From an uncultured Pseudomonadales bacterium (lineage in GTDB: Bacteria > Pseudomonadota > Gammaproteobacteria > Pseudomonadales > Cellvibrionaceae), in NCBI GenBank assembly GCA_947487765.1, contig CANKXO010000006.1:1-64000 (forward strand): 64,000 bases of DNA, in the 5' to 3' direction. Position numbers and translations under genes: made by a program. The notes beneath the pieces are model-generated. The model searched no databases. It had not been told where the DNA came from and was given only the letters and a program-made list of their open reading frames with translations. Positions 45,110-54,655 of this stretch are shown piece by piece; positions within the stretch are counted from its first letter, which is position 1; each line of letters begins with the position of its first letter.

Positions 45110-47086
45110 TTGATAACCTTGTTATCTTATAAAATAGATAGTGATGGTGTATTACATATGAATAAATTAAAAGAAACCAGTTCCGTTAATGGTTTGATAA
45201 AAGATGACACTACAAAGGTTATAGAGACAGAGCTTGTTGATGCTATGCCGGCTTCCACTGATTTTGACGCACTTGCAGAGAAAGCTATATCACGTCGTGG
45301 TTTTTTGGGGACTTGTGTTGGCTTGGGTGCTGGAGCCTTTGTAATGGGGATGACCAGTAGCTTCCCTATGTCTGCATTAGCCAAAGCCAGTAGTCGCATG
45401 TCATTCGATGCCGTCGCAACAAACAGTTTAGATACCGTAACTGTCCCCAAAGGTTATAGCTGGCAGGTAGTTGCTAGCTGGGGTGATCCATTATGGTCAA
45501 AAGGCGTTGAGTTTAACCATGCTTCTCGTGGTACGGGCGCATCACAAGAGTTGGCTTTTGGTGATAATAACGATGGCATGGCTTTGTTTACAAAAGGTGA
45601 TAAAAATATTCTGGCGGTTAATAATGAATATGTAAATCGTAAAATATTTCATGGCAACCGTGCTTCAGGCGTACCCGAAAATGCTGACGACGTTCGTAAG
45701 AGTAAAGCGGGTCATGGTGTTACGGTAATGGAAGTGACCAATAGAAAAGGCCAATGGTCAATTGTTAAAGATTCCTCATACAATCGCAGAATTACAGCTG
45801 ATACTACTATGGAGCTAACTGGGCCAGCACGAGGTCATGCACTGTTGAAAACATCTGCTGACCCAAAGGGTGTTGAATCAAAAGGGACGTGGAATAACTG
45901 TGGTAATGGCCGTACACCTTGGGGAACTTACCTTGCGTGTGAAGAAAACTTTAATGGTTATTTTTCTAGTAGTGATGAAAAGTATGCCCCTAGTCCTGAA
46001 CTAAAACGCTATGGTGTAAAAAATAAAGATAGAGGTTATGGTTGGTCCATGACTGACGAACGTTTCGATATCAGTAAAAACCCTAATGAGCCCAATCGTG
46101 CGGGATATATTGTTGAGATTGATCCAATGGACCCAAAATCAACACCCAAAAAACGCACAGCGTTAGGTCGTTTCAAGCATGAAAATGCAGAGGTTATTGT
46201 TGCTGATAATGGTCATGTTGTTGTGTATTTGGGTGATGATGAGCGCGGTGAGTTTTTGTATAAATTTGTCAGTAAAAATAAATACAAAAAAGGCGGTGAC
46301 AATACTAATTTACTGGAAGAGGGTGATTTGTATGTGGCGAAATTTTACGATGGCGGTAAAGGCCAATGGCTAGCATTGACACCGAAAACAACAGGCATGG
46401 CTACGCAAGCTGAAATATGTATTCATACACGCATTGCTGCATCGGCAGTAGGTGCGACGACGATGGATCGCCCAGAGTGGGTCGCTGCTCATCCTAATAA
46501 AGCCGAAGTATACTGTGCGTTAACCAACAACAAAAATCGTGGCAAGAAACCTAATGCCGGTGGCGATGCCACACCAGCGGGCGGCCCTAACCCACGCAAT
46601 GTGAATAATTATGGTCAAATCGTTCGTTGGCAAGAAGCTAATAGCGATCATACCGCAGATGAATTTACTTGGGATTTATTTGTAATGGCTGGCAATCCGA
46701 CTGTCCATAAGGATGTCTATGCAGGTTCAGAAAATATTGATGCAGGCAATATGTTTAACTCACCTGATGGTATCGCGTTTGATAAACATGGCATGCTATG
46801 GATTCAAACTGATGGCAAGTATTCCAATAAAGGCGATTTTGCAGGGCAAGGTAATAATCAAATGTTAGCAGGTGACCCTGAAACAGGAGAGATACGTCGC
46901 TTTATGGTTGGGCCAAAAGAGTGTGAGGTTACTGGTATCACATGGTCGGCTGATGCGAAAACAATGTTTATTGGTATTCAGCATCCCGGAGAAAAAGGCA
47001 ATAGCCATTTCCCTGGCGGTGGCAATAGTGTGCCACGTTCATCTGTAATTGCTATTACTAAAGATGATGGTGGCTATATTGGCTAA
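45110..47086 (+). CDS. phoX: PhoX-family (DUF839) phosphatase, Tat-exported
   Basis: This 658-aa protein has a Tat signal ISRRGFLGTCVGLGAGAF at about residues 56-73. It is followed by the PhoX/DUF839 body: VPKGYSWQVVASWGDPL, WNNCGNGRTPWGTYLACEEN, FKHENAEVIV, VYLGDDERGEFLYKFV and SPDGIAFDKHGMLWIQTDG. PhoX is a Ca/Fe-dependent alkaline phosphatase used to gain phosphate from organic sources, common in marine bacteria. No pho box was identified. The frame opens at TTG 45110 with AAGGTG ten bases upstream; ATG 45158 is an alternative. Confidence 0.9.
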   Translation: MITLLSYKIDSDGVLHMNKLKETSSVNGLIKDDTTKVIETELVDAMPASTDFDALAEKAISRRGFLGTCVGLGAGAFVMGMTSSFPMSALAKASSRMSFDAVATNSLDTVTVPKGYSWQVVASWGDPLWSKGVEFNHASRGTGASQELAFGDNNDGMALFTKGDKNILAVNNEYVNRKIFHGNRASGVPENADDVRKSKAGHGVTVMEVTNRKGQWSIVKDSSYNRRITADTTMELTGPARGHALLKTSADPKGVESKGTWNNCGNGRTPWGTYLACEENFNGYFSSSDEKYAPSPELKRYGVKNKDRGYGWSMTDERFDISKNPNEPNRAGYIVEIDPMDPKSTPKKRTALGRFKHENAEVIVADNGHVVVYLGDDERGEFLYKFVSKNKYKKGGDNTNLLEEGDLYVAKFYDGGKGQWLALTPKTTGMATQAEICIHTRIAASAVGATTMDRPEWVAAHPNKAEVYCALTNNKNRGKKPNAGGDATPAGGPNPRNVNNYGQIVRWQEANSDHTADEFTWDLFVMAGNPTVHKDVYAGSENIDAGNMFNSPDGIAFDKHGMLWIQTDGKYSNKGDFAGQGNNQMLAGDPETGEIRRFMVGPKECEVTGITWSADAKTMFIGIQHPGEKGNSHFPGGGNSVPRSSVIAITKDDGGYIG

Positions 47087-47127
47087 GTCATTTTTTGAGT
47101 AACTTTTTGTACAAAGAGTTGTTATAA

Positions 47128-47154
47128 AAAAGGCTACTGCATGAGTAGCCTTTT
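47128..47154 (+). terminator. Intrinsic terminator after the PhoX gene
   Basis: AAAAGGCTACT and AGTAGCCTTTT form an 11-bp stem with a 5-nt loop, followed by CTTTTTCTTTT. It ends the phoX transcript and may also serve the converging gene. Confidence 0.8.
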
Positions 47155-47193
47155 CTTTTTCTTTTAAAAAATTATTTAAATAAAATGGATGTA

Positions 47194-47676
47194 TTATTGC
47201 GGTGCAAACTCTTTGAGTTGATGTAATTCAATTGAAAAAATTTCTGATGTATTATTCTGTTTGAATTGCAGTAAAGCTGATGGGTATTGCGCTACAAATA
47301 AAGAATCCTTAAGTGGTAATTGTAATGTGACACCTTTTTGACTGGGCAAAACAATCTGCCCTTGCTCTAAGAAAAAACGTTTGCCCCCAGCGACAATACT
47401 AATACTATTCAAGAAGACAGGACGGTTACTGATTGTGCGGAATTGAAATTTATACCCGTCTGACATGGTTGATGACTGCCCACGAGAAAATGTTGCTCTC
47501 ATGCTGACAGAACCCGTGCGTTCTGCAAAATAGGTTGTGGAATCTACGTGGGTGTAGGGTGAAACAACGACTTCTTGTTTATCTGGTGACGTACCGCATG
47601 CAACGACCAGTATGCAGGCAGATAAGATAAAAAATCGAGATAAAAAAGATGCCAAAGTACAACTAGTGTCACGCAT
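47194..47676 (-). CDS. Hypothetical lipoprotein
   Basis: This 160-aa protein has a lipobox in ILVVACGTSPDK (Cys about 27) and a beta-rich body (YKFQFRTISNRPVFLNSI, KGVTLQLPL). I do not recognise a family. Its ATG abuts the stop of the SPFH gene (one shared base), so it is probably the third member of an NfeD-SPFH-lipoprotein unit on the minus strand. The role is unknown. Confidence 0.7.
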   Translation of the reverse strand: MRDTSCTLASFLSRFFILSACILVVACGTSPDKQEVVVSPYTHVDSTTYFAERTGSVSMRATFSRGQSSTMSDGYKFQFRTISNRPVFLNSISIVAGGKRFFLEQGQIVLPSQKGVTLQLPLKDSLFVAQYPSALLQFKQNNTSEIFSIELHQLKEFAPQ

Positions 47677-48521
47677 TAGTTTCTTCCTAATATTCCCTTA
47701 ACGGTGTTGAGTAAATCAGCTGGCAGCACAAAGGTTTTAGTATTCTCTGACGATGCTAGGTTTTCCATAGCGGAGGTATATTTTTCACCTAGTAAATAAG
47801 CCACTGGAAGTTCGCCTTCAATAGCGTCGCTAACAAGGGTGATGGACTTACGACTAGCATTGGCTAGTACGATTTGTGCTTCGGCATCACGTTTTGATGC
47901 CTCTAGGCGACCATCGGCCTCAAGAATAGCGGCCTGCTTTTCACCTTCTGCTTTGGTCACTGCAGCGCGACGTTGTCTCTCTGCGGCGGCTTGTTCTTCC
48001 ATCGCTTGCTGCATAGTGGGTGATGGGTTAATGTCTTGAATTTCAACGGTCTTCATCACAATGCCCCAATCGGCAATATCATCAGAAATAGCAGCTTTTA
48101 GTTTGGCTTTGATTTGATCCCGTGATGACAGTGCGTCATCCAGCGACATTTCACCAATAATAGAACGCAGGGCTGTTTGTACTAAATTGCGAATCGCTAA
48201 AACATAATCTTCTACACCATAAACCGCTTTCTCTGGTTGAACGATATTAATATAAGCAACAGCATTGGCAATAATGACTGCATTGTCCTCTGTAATTACT
48301 TCTTGTGAAGGGATGTCTAATACGATGTCTTTAGTGGTAATGCGATAAGGTACAGAATCAATATAAGGAACAATAAAATTTAACCCGGGATTTAAAGTAC
48401 GATGGTATTTACCCAAGCGTTGAGAAATATATTTATAACCTTGGGGCACGATACGCACGCCTTTGAGTAGGGTGATGATAATGAGAACAGCGAAAAACGC
48501 GGCAATATAAAGAGATTCCAT
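47676..48521 (-). CDS. SPFH/band 7 (stomatin-like) membrane protein
   Basis: This 281-aa protein has one N-terminal membrane helix (LYIAAFFAVLIIITLL, residues 4-19). The SPFH core reads GVRIVPQGYKYISQRLGKYH and PGLNFIVPYIDSV. A coiled-coil tail is rich in Ala/Glu (AMEEQAAAERQRRAAVTKAEGE). It forms oligomeric membrane rings that organise microdomains or regulate the FtsH protease; this is the QmcA/stomatin type. It is paired with the NfeD gene upstream, as usual. A GCTCTCT/AGAGAGC hairpin (48555-48573) lies between the two genes. Confidence 0.93.
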   Translation of the reverse strand: MESLYIAAFFAVLIIITLLKGVRIVPQGYKYISQRLGKYHRTLNPGLNFIVPYIDSVPYRITTKDIVLDIPSQEVITEDNAVIIANAVAYINIVQPEKAVYGVEDYVLAIRNLVQTALRSIIGEMSLDDALSSRDQIKAKLKAAISDDIADWGIVMKTVEIQDINPSPTMQQAMEEQAAAERQRRAAVTKAEGEKQAAILEADGRLEASKRDAEAQIVLANASRKSITLVSDAIEGELPVAYLLGEKYTSAMENLASSENTKTFVLPADLLNTVKGILGRN

Positions 48522-48594
48522 TATTCTTAACCTTTGTAAAATAGTTGTTTTTGAGCTCTCTCACTAAGAGAGCAGTTATAAAGAGTCTGAAAGC

Positions 48595-49059
48595 TTAAGT
48601 CTGAGATTTTACAATCAAACTATTGCCTGAAATGTCAGTCACTTGAACTTTATCGCCATTGGCGAGAGGCCCGTTATGAATAAACTCCCATTCATCATTG
48701 CCCACGATAGGTGCTGGAAACTTAAGTTTACCTCGACCCTGGTCACGACTAAAAAAGACAACCATGCCTATTTGGCCGACAATGGCTTCTTTGGATAGGC
48801 CTGCAAGGGTGCGATCTGTCATTTTAGGCGATATAAACTTATGCCAAAGAAACAGGAACAGGGTGGAAAGGCACGCCCAAAGGATGAGTTGTGTGCTGAA
48901 ATCAAGGTCGATAACTAACGATAAAACACCGACAATGATACCTGCAGCCCCAAGCCAGAGCATGACAAATACTGGCGCAAACAACTCTATAGTGATCAAC
49001 AATATGCCAAAAATGATCCAGTGCCAGTAGAGAACATTATTATCGAGCCATTCAATCAT
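48595..49059 (-). CDS. NfeD family membrane protein (short form)
   Basis: This 154-aa protein has three likely membrane helices (HWIIFGILLITIELFAPVFV, LWLGAAGIIVGVLSLVI and LILWACLSTLFLFLW) and a C-terminal OB-fold part (VGQIGMVVFFSRDQGRGKL ... VQVTDISGNSLIVKS). Short NfeD proteins partner with SPFH proteins; the downstream neighbour fits. It lacks the ClpP-like protease domain of long NfeD. Confidence 0.92.
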   Translation of the reverse strand: MIEWLDNNVLYWHWIIFGILLITIELFAPVFVMLWLGAAGIIVGVLSLVIDLDFSTQLILWACLSTLFLFLWHKFISPKMTDRTLAGLSKEAIVGQIGMVVFFSRDQGRGKLKFPAPIVGNDEWEFIHNGPLANGDKVQVTDISGNSLIVKSQT

Positions 49060-49315
49060 CGAATACCATCCTTTTTGCTATAAATACCGAAGATTGTAGC
49101 AAAGTTAGTTATTACTGTCCCAAACAGCTTCTCGCTATGAATGCAACATTGTAAAAGCGCCTATTGAAGGTATACTTACACCCTGAGGGATTATCTGTTA
49201 AATCTTAAGTTCACAGTACCTGGTGTTTGCTAATGTTTTAAGGAAAATGGCTCCATTGCCTCGCTTGTTCCCCTCCATATCATGAATATTCTATTTTAGG
49301 AAAGAGATTTATTTA

Positions 49316-50623
49316 ATGACAGCTTCGATAACGGCTTCGACAAAAATAAAGAAGTTGAAGGTTTTGCTTGTAGTTGAACAATGTAATCCTGAGTGGTTTT
49401 CAGTTCCATTGGAAGGTTATTGTTACTATGAAGGTATCGCCAAATATGCCGATGTCACATTGGTAACCCATGAGCGTAATAAAGCCGCTCTAGACAAGGT
49501 TCACCCAGATAGAAAAATCATTTATATCTACGAAAGCGAATTTATTAAAAAATATGCGCGCTTTGCTGAGATTGTCAGCAAAATAGGTAATAAAGTTATC
49601 TGGCCGTTATTTAATACGTTAATTTACCCAGTCTACGCCGAATTTAATCGTCGAGTACATCGACAGTTTAAATCTGAAGTTGAGCAAGGCACTTATGATC
49701 TTGTTCATGCCGTCACACCAATGATGCCCCGTTACCCTGTCAAAATTGTTAAAGCTTGTGATAAAACGCCATTTATCTTCGGCCCTGTTAATGGTGGTGT
49801 GCCTTTCCCTGAAGGCTTTGGCAAGGTTGCTAATCAAGAGTTCGCTTACTTAAACTTCTTAAGAGCTATCGGCCGCTACTTTATTCCGGGTTACCGTAGA
49901 ACTTATGAAAAAGCAGCACATGTACTGGCAGGCTCAAGTTATACCTATGGAATGATTAAGGATCTCTTTACCATACAAAAAGAGCGCCTCGAACTATTTT
50001 ATGAAAACGGTATTAAAAGCTCTTTTCTTAAAGAAGCGAAAAAGCCAAAAGATACTGATCAGCCTGTCAATTTATTATTTGTTGGACGACTAGTGCCTTA
50101 TAAAGGCGCGGATATGCTGCTAGAAGCGCTTGGCAAACTCGATAAGAGCTTGCGTACGAAATTCAAAGTGACCATTGTTGGTGATGGTTCTGAGCGGGAA
50201 ACATTGGAACAAATCGTTGATAAGTATCAATTGCGGGATCAAGTGCACTTTGCAGGTTGGGTCACTCAAGATGACACTTTGAAATACTATAGCGAAGCGG
50301 ATGTGTTTTGTTTTCCATCGGTAAGAGAGTTTGGTGGTGCGGTTGTATTAGAAGCAATGGCTAACGGCTTACCTTGTGTTGTGGTCAATAACGGTGGTAT
50401 TGGGGAATATGTAACAGAAAAAACAGGCTATAAGATAGATCCTGTATCCCGTGAATATGTCATTGATGAATTGACCAAGTGCATTCCTGTTATTATCAAG
50501 GATGAAAACTTAAGACTGTCTATGTCAGCTGCTGCAATAGATTATGTGAGCGGTTTTACGTGGGATGCTAAGGCAAAAGATATTATTGATATCTATAATA
50601 AAGTGCTTGATCGCAATAATTAG
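49316..50623 (+). CDS. Family 4 (GT-B) glycosyltransferase
   Basis: This 435-aa GT-B enzyme has a C-terminal GT4 domain containing LLFVGRLVPYKGADMLLEAL (about residues 255-274). The later EX7E-type motif reads EFGGAVVLEAMANGLPCVV. The N-terminal half begins with LLVVEQCNPEW and has no signal. It is cytoplasmic or membrane-associated and adds a sugar to a surface glycan. It is followed 74 bp later by a UDP-glucuronate decarboxylase gene, suggesting that UDP-xylose or a derived sugar may be its donor. No other polysaccharide genes are near. Confidence 0.93.
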   Translation: MTASITASTKIKKLKVLLVVEQCNPEWFSVPLEGYCYYEGIAKYADVTLVTHERNKAALDKVHPDRKIIYIYESEFIKKYARFAEIVSKIGNKVIWPLFNTLIYPVYAEFNRRVHRQFKSEVEQGTYDLVHAVTPMMPRYPVKIVKACDKTPFIFGPVNGGVPFPEGFGKVANQEFAYLNFLRAIGRYFIPGYRRTYEKAAHVLAGSSYTYGMIKDLFTIQKERLELFYENGIKSSFLKEAKKPKDTDQPVNLLFVGRLVPYKGADMLLEALGKLDKSLRTKFKVTIVGDGSERETLEQIVDKYQLRDQVHFAGWVTQDDTLKYYSEADVFCFPSVREFGGAVVLEAMANGLPCVVVNNGGIGEYVTEKTGYKIDPVSREYVIDELTKCIPVIIKDENLRLSMSAAAIDYVSGFTWDAKAKDIIDIYNKVLDRNN

Positions 50624-50697
50624 ATTTTCTTGAAATAATTTAGCGATAACTGACAAGTAATAGACTAAAAATTATTATTACGGGTGATGATACTCTT

Positions 50698-51633
50698 ATG
50701 AAAAAAACACTAGTAACCGGTGGGGCAGGTTTTTTAGGTTCGCACTTATGTGAAAGATTATTGGAGCGTGGTGAAGATGTGCTGTGTGTCGATAATTTTT
50801 ATACGGGCGATAAGCAAAATGTTAGTCATCTGATTAACAACCCTTATTTCGAAATTATGCGGCATGATGTGACCTTTCCTCTCTATGTCGAGACAGATCA
50901 AATATACAATATGGCGTGCCCGGCTTCTCCCGTTCACTATCAGTTTGATCCTGTACAAACGACAAAGACCAGCGTTCATGGTGCGATCAATATGCTAGGG
51001 CTTGCAAAGCGAGTTAAAGCGCGTATTTTGCAGGCATCAACGTCAGAAGTGTATGGTGATCCAGAGATTCATCCGCAACCTGAAGAATATTGGGGCAAAG
51101 TTAATCCAGTGGGTATTCGTAGTTGTTACGATGAGGGTAAACGTTGCGCGGAAACATTATTTTTTGATTATTGGCGCCAACATAACTTGTCGATCAAGGT
51201 TGTCAGAATTTTTAATACCTATGGTCCTCGTATGCACCCCAATGATGGCCGTGTAGTCAGTAACTTTATTGTGCAAGCTATCCGGGGCGAAGATATCACG
51301 ATTTATGGTGATGGACAGCAAACCAGAAGTTTTTGTTATGTTGATGACTTGGTTGAAGTTATCATCCGTATGATGAACTCTGAAGAAGGGTTTACAGGGC
51401 CCGTGAATATCGGTAATCCCGGTGAATTCACCATGCTTGAATTAGCTGAAAAAGTACTGTCGATTACCGGTTCAAAAAGTAAAATTATTTTTCAGCCATT
51501 ACCATCGGATGACCCTAAGCAGCGTCAACCCGATATTTCCATGGCAAAAGAAAAGTTAGATTGGGAGCCTAAGGTCGCATTGGAAGATGGTTTAAAAGAG
51601 ACGATTGCATACTTTAAAAAAGTCGTTGGTTAA
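50698..51633 (+). CDS. UDP-glucuronate decarboxylase (UDP-xylose synthase)
   Basis: This 311-aa extended SDR has the NAD site [15 protein letters not shown] at residues 7-21. The UXS signature [19 protein letters not shown] comes next, and the catalytic Tyr-x3-Lys reads as [11 protein letters not shown]. It converts UDP-glucuronate to UDP-xylose in the cytosol. The size equals that of bacterial UXS enzymes, and the ACPASP motif separates it from GalE and RmlB. It is likely cotranscribed with the GT4 gene upstream. Confidence 0.92.
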   Translation: MKKTLVTGGAGFLGSHLCERLLERGEDVLCVDNFYTGDKQNVSHLINNPYFEIMRHDVTFPLYVETDQIYNMACPASPVHYQFDPVQTTKTSVHGAINMLGLAKRVKARILQASTSEVYGDPEIHPQPEEYWGKVNPVGIRSCYDEGKRCAETLFFDYWRQHNLSIKVVRIFNTYGPRMHPNDGRVVSNFIVQAIRGEDITIYGDGQQTRSFCYVDDLVEVIIRMMNSEEGFTGPVNIGNPGEFTMLELAEKVLSITGSKSKIIFQPLPSDDPKQRQPDISMAKEKLDWEPKVALEDGLKETIAYFKKVVG

Positions 51634-51708
51634 AGCATTATTTATTGCAATTACCCTTAAGTCAGTGGTTTGCTTGGCGTGAGACAAAGAAAACGATAAA
51701 AAAGTTTA

Positions 51709-52341
51709 ATGAAACTTGAGCCAATAAAAAAGCAACCGCTGACTTTGTACACGATTGGTTATGCCACCAAGCCAATAGATGTTTTTATCGAGCAACTCAA
51801 AAAATATTCTATTGATGTTGTTGCTGATATTCGATCAGTACCCTATAGCAAAGTTTTTCATGTCTATCATAAAGAGTCCATTGCGGCTCATTTGAGATCT
51901 AACCATATTCGTTATGTGTATTTAGGTGAGGAATTGGGGCCTCGCTCTAAAGACGATGCGCATTACGACGAGACACATCAGGTACAGTTTGATCGGCTAA
52001 TGACGTCAACACTATTTCATAATGGTATTGATCGATTATGTTCTGGTTTTGAAAAAGGATTCTCTATTGCGCTTATGTGTGCTGAAAAAGATCCTGCGAT
52101 ATGTCATCGTAGTTTGTTGGTTGGCTATTTCCTGCAACATTTTTCTTCGATATTTGAGAGTAATAATAAAATATTACATATCAAGCATGATGGTAGTCTT
52201 GAATCACAAGAACACTTAGAAGAAAGACTTTCAGATATCAATGATATTAAAGTTGATTTGTTTATGTCTGAAGAAGAGCAAGCTAAACACGCATATCGGT
52301 TGCAGTGTGAGAAAACCTCTTATAGGAAAGAGGAATCTTAA
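51709..52341 (+). CDS. DUF488 family protein
   Basis: This 210-aa protein has the DUF488 pattern: LYTIGYATKPIDVFIEQL, VVADIRSVPYSK, YVYLGEELGPR, and the late CAEKDPAICHRSLLVGYFL with conserved Cys and His. The family is widespread and biochemically unassigned. It stands 75 bp after the decarboxylase gene on the same strand and before a convergent ubiB. Confidence 0.9.
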   Translation: MKLEPIKKQPLTLYTIGYATKPIDVFIEQLKKYSIDVVADIRSVPYSKVFHVYHKESIAAHLRSNHIRYVYLGEELGPRSKDDAHYDETHQVQFDRLMTSTLFHNGIDRLCSGFEKGFSIALMCAEKDPAICHRSLLVGYFLQHFSSIFESNNKILHIKHDGSLESQEHLEERLSDINDIKVDLFMSEEEQAKHAYRLQCEKTSYRKEES

Positions 52342-52384
52342 AAGTCATTTTCTTACTTTAATAAGCGTTATCTAAAAAGCCGAT

Positions 52385-54004
52385 TCATCTCAACAACCAA
52401 AGACCGATAGCTATAATAGCCAATCCCCAGCTAATAGGTGGTATTTGTGGTAAGTGCGTCTGTATTTGAGGCCAGGCTGTTATCACTGCTGCACCTGTGG
52501 CTACAATAGCTAGAGCCGATTTTTTCCAGCGATGACGTTTTTGAATCTTATGCTGATGATAATCATCCGATGCCTGTTTTAATGCAGGTGCCATTTCGCT
52601 GAATTTTTGGAAATTCTCTAAATTATTAAAAATTTGCATTGGTAACTCAGGGAATTTTTCCATCCACTCTGGTCCATAGCGTTTTAATTCTTTATACAAT
52701 GTTTTGGGGTGAAAGCGGTTTTTCAGCCAACGTTCCAGATAGGGGTGTGCTGTTTTCCATAAGTCGAGTTCTGGGTAAAGTTGACGGCCTAAACCTTCGA
52801 TATTTAATAGAGTCTTTTGTAGTAAAACCAGTTGGGGTTGTACTTCCATGTTGAAGCGGCGAGCGGTATTGAATAAGCTAATGAGTACTTTGCCGAAAGA
52901 AATTTCTGCTAAAGGCTTTTCAAAAATAGGTTCACAGACTGTTCTGACGGCAGCTTCAAATTCACTGATCTTAGTATCTTTGGGAACCCAACCACTTTGT
53001 ACATGCAATTCTGCTACCTGCCGGTAGTCTCTTCGAAACATTGCAAGCAGGTTGCGCGCTAAATAGTATTGGTCTTCTCTCGCGAGTGAGCCCACAATTG
53101 CCATGTCAACCGCAATATATTTAGGTAGGGATGGGTGCTCAGTGCTGACAAAAATATTACCCGGGTGCATGTCCGCGTGGAAAAAATTATGCTCAAAAAC
53201 TTGAGTGAAAAATATTTCAACACCGCGTTCCGCTAATTTTTTCATGTCTGTTTGTTGGGCTTCTAAAGCCGTAACATCAGTAACTTGAATGCCATAGATG
53301 CGCTCCATCACTAGTACATGGCGATTGCAGTAGTCCCAATAAATTTCTGGGATGTAAAGTAATGGCGAATTTAAAAAATTGCGACGTAATTGTGAGGCGT
53401 TAGCCGCTTCTCTTTGCAGGTCTAACTCGTCAAATATTGTGGTGCGATAATCTTCGATGATAGCAACAGGTTTAAGTCTTGGGCCGTCAACTAGCCATGA
53501 CTCCAATCGTTTGGCAATCCAAAGCAAGAGTCGTATATCTTTGTGAATAGTTTTTTCTATGCCGGGGCGGATGACTTTAACAACAACTTCTTGCCCGTTT
53601 TTTAGGGTGGCCGCATGCACTTGTGCGACGGATGCAGAAGCTAACGGTTTATTGTCAAACGTAGAAAATAATGTTTCGATCGGTTGTCCCATTTCGCTTG
53701 TGACTATTTTGCGAAAATGCTCGGGTGAAAAGGGCGGGACATTATCTTGAAGTTGGTCGAGCTCATTAATAATGTCGGATGGAATCAAATCGGGTCGCGT
53801 TGATAAGAGTTGTCCGAATTTAACAAAAATTGGCCCCAACTCTTCACAGGCCATTCGTAATTGTTGGCCTCGGTTGTTAAAGCGATTCGGGAATAAAGAA
53901 AAAATAACTCTTGCTAACCAAGGAAGTTGGCTGGGGAGTAATGTATCGAGTCGGTAGCGGCAGCACGTATAAAAAATGGCTATCGCCCTGAAAAAAACAG
54001 TCAC
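52385..54004 (-). CDS. ubiB: Ubiquinone biosynthesis kinase-like protein UbiB
   Basis: This 539-aa atypical kinase-like protein (ABC1/COQ8 family) has the KxGQ block GPIFVKFGQLLSTRPDLIP, the Ala-rich loop ASASVAQVHAATL, the catalytic-loop FHADMHPGNIF, and two C-terminal membrane helices (ALAIVATGAAVITAW, ISWGLAIIAIGLWLL). It supports ubiquinone synthesis in the inner membrane, probably by ATP-driven lipid handling. The order ubiE-ubiJ-ubiB on one strand is the standard gammaproteobacterial operon; its start overlaps ubiJ by 4 bp. Confidence 0.97.
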   Translation of the reverse strand: MTVFFRAIAIFYTCCRYRLDTLLPSQLPWLARVIFSLFPNRFNNRGQQLRMACEELGPIFVKFGQLLSTRPDLIPSDIINELDQLQDNVPPFSPEHFRKIVTSEMGQPIETLFSTFDNKPLASASVAQVHAATLKNGQEVVVKVIRPGIEKTIHKDIRLLLWIAKRLESWLVDGPRLKPVAIIEDYRTTIFDELDLQREAANASQLRRNFLNSPLLYIPEIYWDYCNRHVLVMERIYGIQVTDVTALEAQQTDMKKLAERGVEIFFTQVFEHNFFHADMHPGNIFVSTEHPSLPKYIAVDMAIVGSLAREDQYYLARNLLAMFRRDYRQVAELHVQSGWVPKDTKISEFEAAVRTVCEPIFEKPLAEISFGKVLISLFNTARRFNMEVQPQLVLLQKTLLNIEGLGRQLYPELDLWKTAHPYLERWLKNRFHPKTLYKELKRYGPEWMEKFPELPMQIFNNLENFQKFSEMAPALKQASDDYHQHKIQKRHRWKKSALAIVATGAAVITAWPQIQTHLPQIPPISWGLAIIAIGLWLLR

Positions 54005-54654
54005 TCGCTGGTTTCCTTATTGTCATTGTTCTCTTTTTTGAATCGATTGAATAACTGAGTGGCGCGAGCGCTTAGTCTATCAACATCCATTGCTGTATCA
54101 CTTACAGCGGAATAAAAATCTTCCAGTTCTGTTTTACTTGGAATTGCGCGTAACTCTTCCGTTAAATATTCTTTCAATAGGCGTAACTGTTCTTCCTTTT
54201 GATTGTGAGTCCATGAAATGCTTCCACGAAAGGTTTTCATGGCCAGAGGGCCTGCAATATCACCAAGAACGTTACTGATGGCATCTTCCCAGTCAATATC
54301 TAATTGTTGCAGTAGCTGTTGCCATTGCTGTAGTAAGCCAACGCTACCGACCAATTCAACACCACTATTGGCAAGGTTGGTAGGTTGCTTGAGTAATGAT
54401 AGTAATGCCAGTGGGGAGCCTTTTAATTGCGTTGCGACTGGGCTCTCACAATATCCCATTATGCGGACACCGTCTTCGGTCCCATGGCAATATAATGTGA
54501 TTGCTGGTGCTGTTGATTCGATCGCTAATATGTCAGTAAGCGTACTCAATTGTTGCTTGCTGGCAGGATCGTAGCGCAAAGCAGTATTAATGACGGCTTC
54601 GATGGCTGATGTTAATACGGTAATCAGCTCGATATTAGTGTGCCCAGACTTCAT
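54001..54654 (-). CDS. ubiJ: Ubiquinone biosynthesis accessory factor UbiJ
   Basis: About 217 aa: an SCP2-like lipid-binding domain (ITLYCHGTEDGVRIMGYC, GSPLALLSLLKQP) and a C-terminal helical part with EEQLRLLKEYLTEELRAIPS. It helps the UbiI/F/H/E/G complex bind ubiquinone intermediates. I choose the ATG at 54654, one base after the ubiE stop. A TTG at 54684 with GGAGG five bases upstream is possible, but that sequence also codes for ubiE. The end overlaps ubiB by 4 bp. Confidence 0.92.
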   Translation of the reverse strand: MKSGHTNIELITVLTSAIEAVINTALRYDPASKQQLSTLTDILAIESTAPAITLYCHGTEDGVRIMGYCESPVATQLKGSPLALLSLLKQPTNLANSGVELVGSVGLLQQWQQLLQQLDIDWEDAISNVLGDIAGPLAMKTFRGSISWTHNQKEEQLRLLKEYLTEELRAIPSKTELEDFYSAVSDTAMDVDRLSARATQLFNRFKKENNDNKETSE

Positions 54655-54655
54655 G

